Source: Cryomorphaceae bacterium (GTDB lineage Bacteria; Bacteroidota; Bacteroidia; Flavobacteriales_D; Cryomorphaceae). Taken from it: DNA of 64,000 bases. A program made the translations under genes and the position numbers. The stretch covers positions 1 through 64,000 of the forward strand of contig PXBH01000068.1 of assembly GCA_003565555.1 (NCBI GenBank), written 5' to 3'. This document shows, in pieces, positions 1-8,523 of this stretch. The number at the start of each line of letters is the position of its first letter. Positions within the stretch are counted from its first letter, which is position 1. Under the pieces are notes generated by a model, which was not told the DNA's origin, searched no databases, and saw nothing but the letters and a program-made list of their open reading frames with translations.

Positions 1-242
1 AGCCCGATAACTTTGAGGAAAGGACAAGCTTCCAAAACTTTGGCGCAAAGCGCATCCCCTTGCATATCCGGCAGGTTAATATCGAGCAGGAGCACTTGAA
101 TTTCGGCCTCGGTTATTCCGCTGAGGGTTTCGGCAGCATCCGACCAGCAATGCGTTACGCGCAAATACTTTCCGCCTTCCGTCATGTCGCAAATCCCCCG
201 GCGCACTACCTCATGGTCATCTGTGAGGCCCAATCTGATCAT
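1..242 (-). CDS. Response regulator, N-terminal receiver domain (cut by window edge)
   Basis: About 80 codons of a CheY-like receiver domain are present; the rest lies beyond the left edge. The reading begins MIRLGLTDDHEVVRRGI, with the acidic pair D8-D9 and the phospho-acceptor D54 in the motif LLLDINLPDMQG. The ATG overlaps the stop of the upstream sensor kinase gene (ATGA), so the two are translationally coupled and very probably a cognate pair. The DDHEVVRRG start is typical of NarL/LuxR-type regulators, so a C-terminal LuxR helix-turn-helix is expected outside the window. That part is inference. The receiver assignment is secure. Confidence 0.88.
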   Translation of the reverse strand, partial: MIRLGLTDDHEVVRRGICDMTEGGKYLRVTHCWSDAAETLSGITEAEIQVLLLDINLPDMQGDALCAKVLEACPFLKVIG

Positions 243-2119
243 AATACGGGATGGTTTTTGGGAAAAACGGCGGTGACAGAAGTTCCGCTGCCCGGCCGGG
301 AGTCGATGTCAACACTGCCGCCGGCCACGCTGACGCGCTCACGGATATTGATCCGGCCTGCACCTTCCTCGGCCCTGATGTCCATGCCCGTGCCGTCGTC
401 CTCTACCGTGAGGTGGACTTCCTCTTCGTCCACCGCGGCCTGCACGAGAATTTGTTTCGGCGATGCGTGCTTTACGGCATTTTTCACAAGTTCCTGCGCC
501 ACGCGGTACACCGCACGGGAGGTCTCCGGGTCAACGGAGGTGTCATCGCCCAAAAACTGCAAAGACACGGGATAAGGGTGGCCGTCACATTGCTCGACAA
601 AGGAAGACAAGGCGGTTTTGAGGCCGTGCCGAATCAATATTTCGGGCATGAGGTTGTGGGCAATGCGCCGCACTTCGGCATCGGTTTTTCGAAGGGCGCC
701 GGCAAGGCTGTTTTGGTCGGCGCCGCTGCGCATTTGCGCCCGGATCACCGCAAGCTGCCCGCCGATCCCGTCGTGAAGCTCGCGGGCGAGGCGTTTTCTT
801 TCGTGCTCCTCCCCTTCGATGCGGGCTTTGAGCTGATCCACCGCAGCTTCCTGCTCGGCGCGGAGCATGCGTTCTCGGTGCAAACGCTCTTTGTTTTTAC
901 TGTGCCTGAAGACGGCAATCACTGTGATGATCAGCAATACTGATCCGGCTGCCGCGACAATGAGCCATGTGCCTTGGCGGGCGGCTTTGGCTTCACTCAG
1001 GGCTACATTCAGATCCAACTCGGCGATCTCGCGATCCTTTTGGGCGGTTCGGTATTTGGTTTCGAGTTCTCCGATAAGGGCGTCGCTTTCTTCATTGCGC
1101 ATCTCCTTGACGAGCGCCGTGTACAGGCGCGCCTGTTCGTAGGCTTCGGAATACATCCCGATTTCAGCGTAAGCCTCACTGAGGTAAACGTGCGCATTGC
1201 TCAGCAACTGTTTTTGACCGAGTTCTTCGGCCATGCCGATCACGGATTTGAGGATGGTCACCGCCGTATCTGCACGGCCGGCTTCTTTGAGGTAAAGGCC
1301 CAGATTACCGGAGACGTGGGCGATGTAAAAAGGATTTTCCGTAAGTCGGGCGCTTTTGAGCGCTGCTCTCGAAAAGGCCACAGCATCCGAGGTGCGGTTC
1401 GTCAGGTAGTACAGATCGGCGAGGTTATTTCCTGCGAGGTAGGTCACATGGGTGTTGCCGAGGTTGCGCCCGATTTCCAGAGCATCTTTGTAGTTCTTTT
1501 CGGCAGCGCTGTATTTTTCGCGCGACTTGGCACTGTACCCGCGGTTGATCAGGCAATCGGCGATACGCAAAGAGTCGCCGCGTTCAAATGCAAGCGTCAG
1601 GGCCTTTTCGAAATAAACCGAAGCTTTGTCGAATTGCTCAAGGTCCATAAAGATGCCGCCCGTATTGCCGAGGGCAGAAATCTGATGCGAAGTATCGCGC
1701 TCACTTTCATAAATTTCCAATGCCTTGAGGTAGCGGGTCGCGGCGCTGTCGAGCACACCTGTAAGATTGAAGGTAACACCCATATTGTTGTGAATCATTG
1801 CTATCCCTTGGGGGTCATTGGCCTTCATCATCAGCGAAAGTGCTGCACGGTACAGACCGAGCGCTTCGGAATAGCGGCCGGCATCGTTGTACATGATCCC
1901 TTTGTAAGCCTTGGCACGTGCCGCTCCCTCATAAAAGCTTTTCGCAATACTCACTTCAAAAAGGCTGTCGTAGCGGGCCATCGCAGCATCAGGGTCGACC
2001 GATTCCAGGGGATACGTGGCTTTCAATGCCTCACGCACGGCGGCGCTGTCTTCCGCGGTGTACTGTGCCAAAGTGACGAACGGAAAAACCGAAAGAAAGA
2101 TGAAGCAGCCTTTTTTCAC
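239..2119 (-). CDS. TPR-containing sensor histidine kinase (NarL/HisKA_3 type)
   Basis: A 626-residue kinase. A signal peptide (residues 1-18) precedes about six tetratricopeptide-like helical repeats (residues 40-340), presumably periplasmic. One membrane helix lies at 385-405, followed by a coiled linker, the HisKA_3 phospho-acceptor motif RELHDGIGGQ with H449, an N box around E543-N547 and the G1 box DDGTGMD (574-580). This class autophosphorylates on the His and passes phosphate to a LuxR-type regulator, here the gene that overlaps its stop codon. The start is GTG; it gives a clean signal peptide, and a weak TAATTTTC box lies just upstream. What the TPR domain senses cannot be told from the sequence. 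Confidence 0.92.
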   Translation of the reverse strand: MKKGCFIFLSVFPFVTLAQYTAEDSAAVREALKATYPLESVDPDAAMARYDSLFEVSIAKSFYEGAARAKAYKGIMYNDAGRYSEALGLYRAALSLMMKANDPQGIAMIHNNMGVTFNLTGVLDSAATRYLKALEIYESERDTSHQISALGNTGGIFMDLEQFDKASVYFEKALTLAFERGDSLRIADCLINRGYSAKSREKYSAAEKNYKDALEIGRNLGNTHVTYLAGNNLADLYYLTNRTSDAVAFSRAALKSARLTENPFYIAHVSGNLGLYLKEAGRADTAVTILKSVIGMAEELGQKQLLSNAHVYLSEAYAEIGMYSEAYEQARLYTALVKEMRNEESDALIGELETKYRTAQKDREIAELDLNVALSEAKAARQGTWLIVAAAGSVLLIITVIAVFRHSKNKERLHRERMLRAEQEAAVDQLKARIEGEEHERKRLARELHDGIGGQLAVIRAQMRSGADQNSLAGALRKTDAEVRRIAHNLMPEILIRHGLKTALSSFVEQCDGHPYPVSLQFLGDDTSVDPETSRAVYRVAQELVKNAVKHASPKQILVQAAVDEEEVHLTVEDDGTGMDIRAEEGAGRINIRERVSVAGGSVDIDSRPGSGTSVTAVFPKNHPVL

Positions 2120-2695
2120 AACAGCGGGTTGGGGGAGAAAATTACAAAAATCTCCGAAGTAATCGTACTTTCAGGGTAATATAAGGTTATCGCTCCCGCA
2201 AAATCGTCGCCCGTGCAGCGGATTTACCGCGACTGCGGTTCAGGCAGTGAAACCGATTAAACCTGACAACAGCGGGAACGGTCGGGAATACATCTTCACA
2301 ATGTTCGGCCTCAGAACCGGCAGCCGCCTTCAAATGAAGGCGGTTTGTGCATATACCCGCCTGCCGGGCCGACGCATGATGCAGCCGAATTTTCAAAAAG
2401 GAAAGACTGTACCCCGGCCATAAAGCACCCATTGTTCTGAGCAGTTTCCGGAATCAGCCCGGACATTCGCACCACAAATTTTCCCGAAAGGGAGCATGAA
2501 CCGGGACAAACAAGAAATAGATTCATTCGCATCATTTTGTTTTACATATACTTAACCCCGTTGAGCCCGTCAGATAAAAATTTCACCCGAGAACCGAAAA
2601 AAATATCGGGCAATTAAAATAAAAATCAGATATTTGCAGCCCCAAATTAATAACCGGAGTTTCGCACTCCAAAACCGTTAATAACAAAGCATCAC
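2120..2695. other. 576-bp intergenic region between divergent kinase and rpsP
   Basis: No convincing gene. Open frames on the minus strand here lack start context and resemble nothing I know. A short perfect hairpin, arms CCGCCTTCA and TGAAGGCGG, lies at 2324-2343 and is followed by TTTG; its role is unknown. A possible rpsP -7 box GATATTTG (one mismatch to TAnnTTTG) is at 2629-2636, about 60 bases before the rpsP start, leaving room for a leader. The AT-rich stretch 2530-2640 is typical of a promoter region. Confidence 0.5.
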
Positions 2696-3595
2696 ATGCC
2701 TGTAAAAATCAGACTTCAGCGCCACGGACGAAAGGGACATCCCTATTTTCACATTGTAGTGGCGGACGCTCGCGCCCCGCGTGACGGGAGATACATAGAG
2801 CGTCTCGGATTTTATGATCCGAATACCAACCCGGCAAGCATCGAGCTCGATGTAGACGGCGCCGTAAAATGGCTCGGAAACGGAGCCCAGCCCACGGATA
2901 CCGCCCGTGCCATCCTTTCATACAAAGGGGTTTTGTACAAGAACCACCTGCTGAAAGGCGTAACCAAAGGTGCCCTCACCGAAGAGGAAGCCGAAAAACG
3001 TTTTGCTTCATGGCTCGAAGAGAAACAAGCCAAAATCGAAGCCAAGAAGAAAGGTATTTCCGACGCAGCCTCCAAAGCAGATCGGGACCGCCTTGCCGCT
3101 GAAGCTGAGGTAAACAAAGCACGTGCGGCTGCAATCGCCGCCGCCAATGCACCTGAACCGGAGCCGGAGGCGGAAGCTGCCGCAGCTCCCGAGGGTGAAG
3201 CAGCGGAAGGAGATACGGCCGTAGCGGCTGCTCCCGCAGAAGAAGCGCCCTCAACCGAAGCCGCTCCGGCAGAAGAGGTGAAGGAGGAAGCTCCCAAAGC
3301 AGAAGCCAAAGAGGAAGCTCCGAAGGCTGAAGCCGCAGAAGAAGCTCCCAAGGCTGAAGCAAAAGAAGAGGCTCCGAAGGCTGAGGCCGAGGAAGAAGCT
3401 CCCAAAGCTGAAGCAAAAGAAGAGGCTCCGAAAGCTGAGGCCGAGGAAGAAGCTCCCAAAGCTGAAGCAAAAGAAGAGGCTCCGAAAGCTGAGGCCGAGG
3501 AAGAAGCTCCCAAAGCTGAAGCCAAAGAGGAGACTCCGAAGGCTGAAGCCGAGGAAGAAGCTCCCGCTGAGAAAAAAGAAGAAGAGAAAAAGTAA
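2696..3595 (+). CDS. rpsP: 30S ribosomal protein S16 with long repetitive acidic tail
   Basis: The first 80 or so residues are ribosomal protein S16 (MPVKIRLQRHGRKGHPYFHI; RYIERLGFYDPNT), a small-subunit assembly protein. Usual S16 proteins are about 80-90 residues, and Bacteroidota forms are often somewhat longer; this one has 299. After the core comes a Lys/Glu-rich helical stretch (100-150), an Ala/Pro/Glu-rich region (150-196), then ten copies of a nonapeptide EEAPKAEA[K/E/A] at residues 197-286 and a lysine-rich end. The frame is intact through the DNA repeat and ends with TAA. rimM follows, the usual partner in ribosome maturation, but a terminator hairpin lies between them. The S16 call is secure; the function of the tail is unknown. 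Confidence 0.95.
   Translation: MPVKIRLQRHGRKGHPYFHIVVADARAPRDGRYIERLGFYDPNTNPASIELDVDGAVKWLGNGAQPTDTARAILSYKGVLYKNHLLKGVTKGALTEEEAEKRFASWLEEKQAKIEAKKKGISDAASKADRDRLAAEAEVNKARAAAIAAANAPEPEPEAEAAAAPEGEAAEGDTAVAAAPAEEAPSTEAAPAEEVKEEAPKAEAKEEAPKAEAAEEAPKAEAKEEAPKAEAEEEAPKAEAKEEAPKAEAEEEAPKAEAKEEAPKAEAEEEAPKAEAKEETPKAEAEEEAPAEKKEEEKK
3284..3553 (+). repeat. 27/54-bp tandem repeat inside rpsP
   Basis: Ten in-frame 27-base units encode EEAPKAEA plus K, E or A. The last residue alternates K and E over most of the array, so the best DNA period is 54 bases; near-identical copies begin at 3389, 3443 and 3497. The repeat keeps the reading frame, so changes in copy number would lengthen or shorten the S16 tail without breaking it. 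Confidence 0.93.
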
Positions 3596-3624
3596 TTTCC
3601 GATTGATCGGAAGCCGTGATCTCA

Positions 3625-3668
3625 AGGCCCCTGATTCCATCTTTACGATGAACGATCAGGGGCTTTTT
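3625..3668 (+). terminator. Rho-independent terminator after rpsP
   Basis: A 9-bp stem with arms GCCCCTGAT (3627-3635) and ATCAGGGGC (3655-3663) is followed by TTTTT. It separates rpsP from rimM, so read-through or a separate promoter must supply rimM. Confidence 0.8.
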
Positions 3669-3687
3669 CGGCTCAACACCCCGCCCC

Positions 3688-4221
3688 GTGAACCTTGATA
3701 AAGACCAATGCTACCACCTGGGCCACGTCTCGAAAGTGCGCGGTTTCAAAGGTGAAACCGTACTCTTCCTCGACGTGGACAATCCCGCAGACTACGCGGA
3801 GCTCGACTCCGTTTTGATCGACCTTCGGGGAAGCCTTCACCCCTTCTTCATCGAATCCTTGACCATAGACGACAAAGGTTTTGCCCGGGCAAAATTTGAA
3901 GGGATTACCACACGCGATGCCGCTACAGAAATTTCCGGAAAGGAACTGTTCCTGCCTCTCGACCGCCTGCCTGAACTCCCCGATGACCGGTACTACCTCC
4001 ACGAGCTGAAAGGCATGGAGGTGAGAGATGAGAAGCACGGAGCGATCGGAGCGGTAAACCAAGTGCTGGATTACAGCCACAACCCCCTGATACAGGTGCT
4101 CACCCGCACCCATGAGATTCTCATACCGCTGAACGACGACTTCGTAAAAAAGGTGGACAAGAAAAAAGGGCAAATTGAGGTTTCCGTTCCGGATGAATTG
4201 CTTACGGTCAATAAGCTTTAA
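3688..4221 (+). CDS. rimM: 16S rRNA processing protein RimM
   Basis: A 177-residue RimM. The N-terminal beta-barrel domain begins YHLGHVSKVRGFKGE (residues 9-23), the family's conserved start, and the PRC-barrel-like half begins near YYLHELKGMEV (residue 101 on). RimM binds ribosomal protein S19 in the 30S head and assists late 16S maturation. The start is GTG, chosen because the conserved motif lies within ten residues of it. It follows rpsP after a terminator-like hairpin and precedes a tRNA methyltransferase by 6 bases, so it may head a small RNA-modification operon. Length is normal. Confidence 0.93.
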   Translation: MNLDKDQCYHLGHVSKVRGFKGETVLFLDVDNPADYAELDSVLIDLRGSLHPFFIESLTIDDKGFARAKFEGITTRDAATEISGKELFLPLDRLPELPDDRYYLHELKGMEVRDEKHGAIGAVNQVLDYSHNPLIQVLTRTHEILIPLNDDFVKKVDKKKGQIEVSVPDELLTVNKL

Positions 4222-4227
4222 GCAGGA

Positions 4228-4962
4228 TTGAGCCGGCCTTTTCACTTTAAGCAGTTCTCCGTTTTTCAGGAACACGCACCGATGAAGGTGGGTACCGACG
4301 GCGTACTGCTCGGGGCCTGGGTACCGGCCGAAAATCCGCGAACGGTATTGGATATAGGTACGGGAACAGGATTGATTGCCCTGATGATGCGTCAAAGGTT
4401 TCCCGCCGCCCGCATTACCGCATTGGAGCCGCATCCCGGCGCAGCGGCAGACGCCCGAGAGAATATCAGACGCGCTGCGGCAGGCCGCACCATCGATTTA
4501 AGAGAGATTACACTGCAAGATTATCTGAATACCGAGACCGAGGCAAAATTCGACTTGATCGTCAGCAACCCGCCCTTTTTCAGAAATTCGATGCCCGCCG
4601 TGAATGCGGGCCGTCAAATGGCCCGGCACGCTGACACCCTGACCTGTGAAGCACTGCTGAACGCTGCCGATCGGCTCACCGATCAAGGGATACTCGCGGC
4701 AATATACCCGAGGGATATGTGGGAAGAAATTCAGTCATTGATGTCCGGGCACGGACTCCGGCTCGCGGCTCAACAGACCGTACGCCCCGCCCCGCACAAA
4801 ACTCCGCACCGCATTCTTTTTGCAGCCCATCGCCGCGAGCGACCCCGACACCTCCACGCAGCGGAAGACCTTTCGATAGAAACGGGGGTGCGCCATGAGT
4901 ACACCCCTGAATTCAAGCGACTCGTCGCTCCTTTCTACCTGAATATCGAAGACGAAGCATGA
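4228..4962 (+). CDS. tRNA1(Val) (adenine37-N6)-methyltransferase, TrmN6/YfiC type
   Basis: A 244-residue class I SAM-dependent methyltransferase. The N-terminus contains FHFKQFSVFQEHAPMKVGTD, characteristic of the YfiC/TrmN6 group. Motif I is VLDIGTGTGLI (residues 40-50) and the catalytic NPPF motif, which positions the exocyclic adenine amine, is at 114-117. The family methylates A37 of tRNA-Val. The start is TTG at 4228, preceded by AGCAGGA; no ATG or GTG lies before the conserved region, so TTG is the best choice. The gene sits 6 bases after rimM and is probably co-transcribed. Confidence 0.87.
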   Translation: MSRPFHFKQFSVFQEHAPMKVGTDGVLLGAWVPAENPRTVLDIGTGTGLIALMMRQRFPAARITALEPHPGAAADARENIRRAAAGRTIDLREITLQDYLNTETEAKFDLIVSNPPFFRNSMPAVNAGRQMARHADTLTCEALLNAADRLTDQGILAAIYPRDMWEEIQSLMSGHGLRLAAQQTVRPAPHKTPHRILFAAHRRERPRHLHAAEDLSIETGVRHEYTPEFKRLVAPFYLNIEDEA

Positions 4963-5077
4963 CGGGATATCGAGGCAACAGCCGTTCGCAGGCAGTGAGG
5001 TAAAGTTTATCCGGCGCTGCCGAGACACAATAACAAATTATTCTTTTATCTTGCGGTTTATTTTCGTCGTCGACGGT

Positions 5078-5869
5078 ATGAACAGAACAAAAAAATTCAT
5101 CTTCCTGATTGCGGTTATGCTGCCCGCTTTTGTGCTCACCTCGTGTGATGACGATGATTTTCCGGATGAGCCGCCCACCGCATCCGTTGAGGGCAGAGTA
5201 TTTACCCAAAATGAATTCGGACAGCCCTTGTGGAATGAGCGTTCAGGGGTTACGGTCTACCTCGAAACCGCTTTCCGGAATTTTACCGTTCAGGCCAACA
5301 ACACCGGAGTATATCGCTTGACCAATGCGCCGGGCGGGACTTACCTCATGCGTTTTTCCAAGCCCGGCTTCGGCACGATACTCCGCACGGGCATTCCCAT
5401 CCGCACGGGAAATCCCCAATTCGAGGTTATCGAAGGCTTTCAGCAGATGAATACGGTGACGCTGACCAAATTACCGACCACCGCCTTCAACAATGTACAG
5501 GCGTTACTCACGGGAGATCCCGAAGAGGAGGATGACCCCTTTGTACTGACCGTCTCCGCCACCATGAGTCCTCCTCCCCCGCCCACCGGACAAGCGAAGG
5601 GATTTCGGGTATTCGTGGGCACCAACAGCAATGTGTCCCGTTCATCCTACGTTTTCCAGAAGCACTTCACCACCCTGAATGAAAATTTTACCGTAGAGAT
5701 CGAGGATGAACTCTTTGATTTGATTCCGAGTACACCGGGATCACTGCTCTGGGTAGCCGTTTACGGAGACGCCAATTTTGATGAATCTTACGAAGATGAG
5801 ACCGATCAGGTCATCTTTCCCAACCTCACGGCGGAACCCGGTCAGCGCGTGAGTGTGGTGATTCCCTGA
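5078..5869 (+). CDS. Lipoprotein with carboxypeptidase-regulatory-like domain
   Basis: A 263-residue predicted lipoprotein. The ATG at 5078 gives a standard signal peptide with lipobox VLTSC (C23), better than the upstream TTG of the same frame, which would add nine residues before it. After an Asp-rich linker, residues about 35-110 form a carboxypeptidase-D-regulatory-like (Ig-type) domain, with the typical sequence ASVEGRVF and GGTYLMRFSKPGFG. The C-terminal half is beta-rich and not recognised. A -7-like box TATTTTCG is at 5059-5066. It probably sits in the outer membrane. No partner gene is adjacent; function unknown. Confidence 0.72.
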   Translation: MNRTKKFIFLIAVMLPAFVLTSCDDDDFPDEPPTASVEGRVFTQNEFGQPLWNERSGVTVYLETAFRNFTVQANNTGVYRLTNAPGGTYLMRFSKPGFGTILRTGIPIRTGNPQFEVIEGFQQMNTVTLTKLPTTAFNNVQALLTGDPEEEDDPFVLTVSATMSPPPPPTGQAKGFRVFVGTNSNVSRSSYVFQKHFTTLNENFTVEIEDELFDLIPSTPGSLLWVAVYGDANFDESYEDETDQVIFPNLTAEPGQRVSVVIP

Positions 5870-6008
5870 AGGCAGTTTTTTTTCCGACCGCTCCGTTTTT
5901 TTATTCGAAAAGCTTGCGCTGCACACCGAGGTGCTCCGACGGCTGCGGTGCAGATGCATTTTGCAATTCAGATGCACCAAACTCGGCCCGGCAGAGGGTG
6001 AAGCGCGC

Positions 6009-7376
6009 TCAAACCGGTTTGGCGGCGTCTTGTCCTTTTATCTCGGTTTCTTCAAAGACGATGTCGTGGCCTTCCAGTGCATCGAGCAGGGGATTGTACA
6101 ACTCGGGAATCACGGGCAGGTGCACCCCGGGAGATTTGAATTTTCCCGAAAGGATGAGCTCCGCAGCCATCGCTACGGGCAATCCCACCGTTTTGGCCAT
6201 GGCAGTCCGGGGGCGTGGTTCGCCGATCACCACCATACTCGACCGAAACTCGCGGTCGCGGTCCTCCCCCTTTTCGCGCGTATGCATTTTATGCCACATG
6301 ACGATCATGTCCTTGTCCTCGGGACGCAGCGTCCATTTCTTTTCCAGGATGCGCTGAAGAATTTCTGCCGGGGTTGCATCTCTCCCGAGCCCCACGGGTT
6401 CATCATCAAAAATACCGATCCACTTGAGCTTGTCCGTGATTTCGCTGTCCTGATCGAGCTTCATATAGTGCATGAGCTTAAGCTCTACGCTGTCCGAGGC
6501 ATTGTACGCGAGGAAGCTGTTTGTAAACTGCCTGTGGGTAATGTCTGCAGAATCTGTCATGACGTAAGAATCATCGGTCATGCCCATTTGAACAAATATG
6601 TTCCAAGCGCGACAGAAGCCTACGCGCCTCAGGGTACCGCGGTATATGGTCGGTACATTTTGCAATCCGTAAAGCCCTCTGTACTTCAGTGAATCTCTGT
6701 TCGCGTAGCCTTCGAACCGTCCGTAACCGGGCACTTCAATGATCTCGGTGCGCCGAAAGAGTTTTTGATAGGGAATGTATTTGAAACGGCTGTTGTGCCT
6801 GAACTTCACCGCTCCGCCCTGCCCGGCGAGCACCACATTTCGGGGGTTCCAGGTAAACTTGTAGTTCCATGGATTGTCATCGCTTTCGGGAGCCACGAGG
6901 CCGCCCGTAAAGCTTTCGAACCAGGTGATCTCAGCGCCGCGTTCCCGTGCCTCATCCAGCATGCGCATGGCCGACATGTGGTCAATTCCGGGGTCTACCC
7001 CGAGCTCGTTGAGAAAGATGAGGCCCGCTTCCTTCACCTCGGGCTCCAGGGCGCGCATCTCTTCGGAGATATAGCTGGGTGTGACCAAATGTTTTTTAAG
7101 CCGAACACAATCTTTGGCCACCTCAACATGCATAAATGCCGGAAGCATGCTGATGACGAGGTCTGCCTTTTCGATCAGTTTGGTGCGGGCTTCCCTGTCA
7201 CGGGCATCCAAATGCACGGTTTCACAACCGATGTCGCCGCCAAAAAGCGCACGCGCCGCGTCGGGATCCGCATCTGCTACGGTGACCGCATATCCCGATC
7301 GGGCAGCATTGCGCACCATATATTCAATGAGGTATACCGAGGAGCGACCCGCTCCGATGATAAGAACATTTTGCAT
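6009..7376 (-). CDS. Saccharopine dehydrogenase family protein
   Basis: A 455-residue NAD(P)-dependent oxidoreductase. The N-terminal Rossmann fold begins VLIIGAGRSSVYLIEYM, and the central motif ELGVDPGIDHMSAM and the ESFTGGLVAPESDDNPW segment are those of the LYS9-like saccharopine dehydrogenase group. That enzyme joins or splits saccharopine, glutamate and aminoadipate semialdehyde. In Bacteroidota such genes are usually ascribed to lysine degradation. The gene stands alone between convergent and divergent neighbours. A box TACCTTCG (7404-7411, minus strand, one mismatch to TAnnTTTG) lies upstream. The family is secure; the exact substrate is not. Confidence 0.88.
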   Translation of the reverse strand: MQNVLIIGAGRSSVYLIEYMVRNAARSGYAVTVADADPDAARALFGGDIGCETVHLDARDREARTKLIEKADLVISMLPAFMHVEVAKDCVRLKKHLVTPSYISEEMRALEPEVKEAGLIFLNELGVDPGIDHMSAMRMLDEARERGAEITWFESFTGGLVAPESDDNPWNYKFTWNPRNVVLAGQGGAVKFRHNSRFKYIPYQKLFRRTEIIEVPGYGRFEGYANRDSLKYRGLYGLQNVPTIYRGTLRRVGFCRAWNIFVQMGMTDDSYVMTDSADITHRQFTNSFLAYNASDSVELKLMHYMKLDQDSEITDKLKWIGIFDDEPVGLGRDATPAEILQRILEKKWTLRPEDKDMIVMWHKMHTREKGEDRDREFRSSMVVIGEPRPRTAMAKTVGLPVAMAAELILSGKFKSPGVHLPVIPELYNPLLDALEGHDIVFEETEIKGQDAAKPV

Positions 7377-7548
7377 AAAATTCTAGGTTTAGAAAACGTC
7401 ATGCGAAGGTATCATTAGTAAATTCGGGGTGTCATTTTGCAACCTTATTTGTTTTCCACAGTAGGGCTGTAAAACTACGCAGGCATGATTTGGCACAAGG
7501 CTTGTGAAGTCATGATTCTAACGATTACATTAGCTAAACTTTTAACCC

Positions 7549-8523
7549 ATGAAAAGACATATTTCCCTCCTTGCGATTTCAGTCACAATGCTGATTTCAA
7601 GTGTGTTTTCCCAGAAAACATCTACGCTTGAAGTTTTTTCCGAGAACGGAGAAAAATTTTCTTTGGTCATCAACGGTGTATCACAAAATGACGCCCCGGC
7701 CACCAATGTAAAAGCCGAAGGACTCAAAGGTGATTTTCACCGCGTGTCCGTGACTTTTGAAGATGCTTCCCTCGGGATGGTAAACCAAAATTTTGCGCTG
7801 GATCCCGGAATGTATCAAAGGGCGAGTGTAGTGCTGCGCCGCAACGGAAAATACGCGATCCGTCCCTTCGGCGAACCCGTGGCTCTCGCGGAGGCGCCCG
7901 CCCCGGCACCTGCGCCTGCCCCTGCGGAGCGACCTGACCGCCAAGCCGAAATGCCGCGCGGCGGTGCCGTGACGGAGGTTACCGTGCCCGATGCGGAAAT
8001 CACCACCACGACCACCACTACGACTACGAAAACAGGAAGCGGTGAATCTGTCCGCATGGACATCGGTATCGGGGGGCAGCGTGTGGGTGTAAACGTGGAA
8101 GTGAACGATCCCACGCAGGAATCCGTACATTCGACCACAGTGATTGAAACCACCGAGACACGCGTCACCAAGGCGGCCCGCACCTCAGAAGCTGCTCCCG
8201 CCAACCCTCCCGCGGAAGAGAAAGTCGATGTCTGCGCCCCGATGGCATCCGGATCATTTGCCGGAGCCAAACGGTCCGTTGAATCAAAATCTTTTGCGGA
8301 TGAAAAGAAAACTACAGCCCGCCAAATTCTGCGCAGCAACTGCATGAGCACAGACCAAATCATTGAAATGATGGGAGCCTTCAGCTTTGAAGATGACAAG
8401 TTGGAGTTTGCAAAAATGGCTTATGACCGCTGCAGCGACCCTGAAAACTATTGGAAACTCAACGATGCCTTCACCTTTGGCGCTACAATAGAGGAACTGG
8501 ATGAATTTATACAGAGCAAATAG
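7549..8523 (+). CDS. Secreted DUF4476 protein
   Basis: A 324-residue exported protein. A signal peptide ends near VFSQ (residue 22). The N-terminal 100 residues are beta-rich. A low-complexity middle holds a Pro/Ala run (PAPAPAPAPA, near residue 120) and a run of nine threonines (near residue 155). The C-terminal 65 residues (RQILRSNCMSTDQIIEMM to the end) match the DUF4476 helical domain, common in Bacteroidota exported proteins and of unknown function. The next gene's ATG lies inside its last 23 bases, so the two are coupled. It likely belongs to the envelope cluster that follows. Confidence 0.8.
   Translation: MKRHISLLAISVTMLISSVFSQKTSTLEVFSENGEKFSLVINGVSQNDAPATNVKAEGLKGDFHRVSVTFEDASLGMVNQNFALDPGMYQRASVVLRRNGKYAIRPFGEPVALAEAPAPAPAPAPAERPDRQAEMPRGGAVTEVTVPDAEITTTTTTTTTKTGSGESVRMDIGIGGQRVGVNVEVNDPTQESVHSTTVIETTETRVTKAARTSEAAPANPPAEEKVDVCAPMASGSFAGAKRSVESKSFADEKKTTARQILRSNCMSTDQIIEMMGAFSFEDDKLEFAKMAYDRCSDPENYWKLNDAFTFGATIEELDEFIQSK

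Noticed and set aside
974-2179. 401-residue plus-strand open frame
   Set aside because: It is the antisense of the sensor kinase gene, has no motif, and the minus-strand protein is unmistakable.
2187-2535. Two overlapping minus-strand frames of 74-81 residues
   Set aside because: No start context, no homology and no neighbours in an operon; left as intergenic.
2812-3640. Minus-strand Ser/Ala/Phe-rich open frames opposite rpsP
   Set aside because: Low-complexity antisense translations of the S16 repeat tail; no start context or domain.
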